Source: Verrucomicrobiales bacterium
GTDB taxonomy: Bacteria; Verrucomicrobiota; Verrucomicrobiia; Limisphaerales; UBA1096
NCBI GenBank assembly: GCA_011523195.1
Contig: WTHH01000266.1
Location: 1-7,256 of the forward strand
Direction: 5' to 3'
Length of the DNA stretch: 7,256 nucleotides
Position numbers and translations under genes: made by a program. Positions within the stretch are counted from its first letter, which is position 1, and every line of letters begins with the position of its first letter. The notes below the pieces were generated by a model. The model was not told the DNA's origin. It worked only from the letters and a program-made list of their open reading frames with translations, and did no database searches. This document shows, in pieces, positions 5,778-7,256 of this stretch.

Positions 5778-7241
5778 ATGGACAAACTTCTCCTGATCGA
5801 TGACGAAGATGATGTGCGCTACTCCTTCAAGCGCATATTTAACTCACCGGAATTGGAACTGGAAACCGCAGCCAGCGGTGAGGAGGGGCTGGAGGTCATC
5901 AAGTCGTTTCAGCCGGATCTCGTGCTGATGGACGTCCGGATGGGCGGCATCACCGGGCTGGAGACACTTCGCCGCATTCGGCAGGACGACGCCAAGCTGC
6001 CTGTCATCATGATGACCGCGTTCGGCACCACCCAGACCGCGATCGAGGCGATGAAACTCGGCGCCTACGATTACCTGCTTAAGCCTTTCGACGTGCCACA
6101 GCTCAAGCAACTCGTCGCTGACGCCCTCAAGGCCGCGCGCGACATGAAGCAGGTCGTCGCCTGCGAACCGCTGCTCGAGTCCGAGGATTATGACATGGGT
6201 ATCGTCGGCCGCAGCCAGCCGATGCAGGAGGTGTTCAAGATGATCGGCCAATTGGCCGGCTCAGACGCTACAGCGTTGATCACCGGCGAGAGCGGTACCG
6301 GCAAGGAACTTGTTGCCCGTGCCATCTACCACAACAGTCAGCGCAACGATCAGCCGTACCTGCCGATCAACTGCGCCGCCATCCCGGAGAATCTGCTCGA
6401 GAGCGAATTGTTCGGACACGAAAAGGGCGCCTTCACCGGGGCGACCTCGCAGCGCATTGGCAAATTCGAGCAGTGCGATCAAGGCACCCTGTTCCTCGAC
6501 GAGATTGGCGACATGACGCTGGCCACCCAGGCCAAGATCCTGCGCGTCCTTCAAAACGGCACTATCGAGCGCGTCGGGGGCAACAAACCCATCAAAGTCG
6601 ACGTCCGCATCATTGCCGCCACCAACAAGCGACTTGAGGAAGCCGTGGCCGATAGGGAATTTCGGGAGGATTTGTTTTACCGGCTCAACGTCGTGCGGGT
6701 CAGCCTCCCGCCGTTGCGCGAACGGCCCGGCGACATCCCACTATTGATAGACTATTTCCTCAAGACCATTGCCGACACCGAAGGCAGCAAGGCCAAGTCC
6801 ATCCTCGAGGACGCTCAGGCGGCACTCGTCGATTACACCTGGCCGGGAAATGTGCGCGAACTCGAGAACGTCCTGCGGCGCACCATCGTCATGGCCAAGG
6901 GCGATGCCATCCGCACCGACGACCTGCCGTCGGACATACGAACAGGGGGGGCTGCTATACCCACTACGCCCCAAACCCGAGCGCTTGGCCAAGCTATGGC
7001 CGCCGTTGCGCCTGCGGCAGCCAACGACATCAGCGCCGTGGCCGCAACTCTCTTTCAATGGTCTAAGTCTCAGCCTGACTTAGCCGTGTTGCCAGCTGTC
7101 GAGCGCGAACTCGTGGCTCACGCCCTGCGCGAGACCAACGGCAACCAGGTGCAAGCCTCCAAGCTGTTGGGCATCACCCGTGCCACCCTCCGCAAGCGCA
7201 TCGACAAATTCGGCATCAAACAAGCCGTTTCAGTGGAATAG
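5778..7241 (+). CDS. NtrC-family sigma-54-dependent response regulator
   Basis: The 487-residue protein is a complete bacterial enhancer-binding protein. The receiver domain (1 to about 122) has the acidic pocket D8-D9, phosphoacceptor D52 in L-M-D-V-R-M, T80 and K102 in L-K-P-F. The AAA+ domain (about 143-378) has Walker A G-E-S-G-T-G-K-E (170-177), the sigma-54-contacting G-A-F-T-G-A (218-223), Walker B L-F-L-D-E-I-G (238-244), arginine-finger candidates R293 and R296, and W-P-G-N-V-R-E-L-E (355-363). A loose Ala/Pro-rich linker (about 385-435) leads to a Fis-type helix-turn-helix (about 440-480). All key residues are present, so it should be phosphorylated by a histidine kinase, hydrolyse ATP and open sigma-54 promoters. 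No kinase is in the window, so its signal and targets are unknown. It is divergent from the amidohydrolase gene, a natural but unproven target. A 14/16 palindrome copy lies in its linker. Confidence 0.93.
   Translation: MDKLLLIDDEDDVRYSFKRIFNSPELELETAASGEEGLEVIKSFQPDLVLMDVRMGGITGLETLRRIRQDDAKLPVIMMTAFGTTQTAIEAMKLGAYDYLLKPFDVPQLKQLVADALKAARDMKQVVACEPLLESEDYDMGIVGRSQPMQEVFKMIGQLAGSDATALITGESGTGKELVARAIYHNSQRNDQPYLPINCAAIPENLLESELFGHEKGAFTGATSQRIGKFEQCDQGTLFLDEIGDMTLATQAKILRVLQNGTIERVGGNKPIKVDVRIIAATNKRLEEAVADREFREDLFYRLNVVRVSLPPLRERPGDIPLLIDYFLKTIADTEGSKAKSILEDAQAALVDYTWPGNVRELENVLRRTIVMAKGDAIRTDDLPSDIRTGGAAIPTTPQTRALGQAMAAVAPAAANDISAVAATLFQWSKSQPDLAVLPAVERELVAHALRETNGNQVQASKLLGITRATLRKRIDKFGIKQAVSVE
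6981..6996. repeat. 16-bp palindrome copy, 14/16 match
   Basis: GCGCTTGGCCAAGCTA lies in the part of the regulator gene that encodes the unconserved linker between AAA+ and the DNA-binding domain, read as A-L-G-Q-A. Only the last two bases differ from the perfect palindrome. Confidence 0.7.
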
Positions 7242-7256
7242 ATATCAATTTGTCGA

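Noticed and set aside
5654..5785. Upstream extension of the amidohydrolase to 5785
   Set aside because: The added 44 residues would hide the Tat signal inside the protein, cross the divergent promoter region and include a translated copy of the palindrome; the ATG at 5653 gives a standard Tat leader.
577..6996. CRISPR array or REP/MITE-type element as explanation of the recurrent palindrome
   Set aside because: Copies are only 16 bp, irregularly spaced, mostly inside coding frames and without conserved flanks or target duplications.

Overview
The window most likely comes from a Verrucomicrobia/Planctomycetes (PVC) bacterium, probably a verrucomicrobial lineage. The main reason is a secreted protein with the PVC-typical order of a planctomycete-type cytochrome c domain followed by DUF1549 and DUF1553. 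A Tat-exported amidohydrolase and a sparse use of Shine-Dalgarno sequences fit this. Genus and species cannot be read from the sequence.

Layout. Bases 1 to about 230 are GC-rich (about 72% by hand count) and encode, on the minus strand, a fragment of an RND/MMPL-type membrane transporter. At about 226-232 this stops abruptly and the plus-strand reading changes into a PMT/ArnT-like membrane glycosyltransferase that lacks its N-terminus (229-1737). Both genes are cut at their 5' sides, so the join looks like a chimera or rearrangement. Next come the 818-residue secreted cytochrome/DUF1549/DUF1553 protein (1786-4242, GTG start) and, 9 bases later, a MogA/MoaB-type molybdopterin adenylyltransferase (4252-4734). 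A Tat-exported amidohydrolase (4736-5653, minus) converges on mogA with one base between the stop codons. It is divergent from a complete NtrC-family sigma-54 activator/response regulator (5778-7241). There are no RNA genes, insertion sequences or CRISPR arrays.

How the genes might work together. The cytochrome-like protein carries a probable carbohydrate-binding domain inserted in DUF1553 and is probably periplasmic. mogA, just behind it, serves molybdenum-cofactor synthesis; co-transcription is possible, a functional link is only inference. The NtrC-type regulator has all residues needed for phosphorylation, ATP hydrolysis and sigma-54 contact, but no histidine kinase lies in the window.

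The most unusual signal is at DNA level. A 16-bp perfect palindrome, GCGCTTGGCCAAGCGC, occurs twice exactly (4080-4095 and 5695-5710) and at least six more times with 1-3 mismatches. It lies inside unrelated genes and in the divergent intergenic region. Within genes it is read as A-L-G-Q-A or R-L-A-K-R, mostly in poorly conserved segments. This resembles a genome-wide iterated palindrome (comparable in concept to cyanobacterial HIP1) of unknown function.
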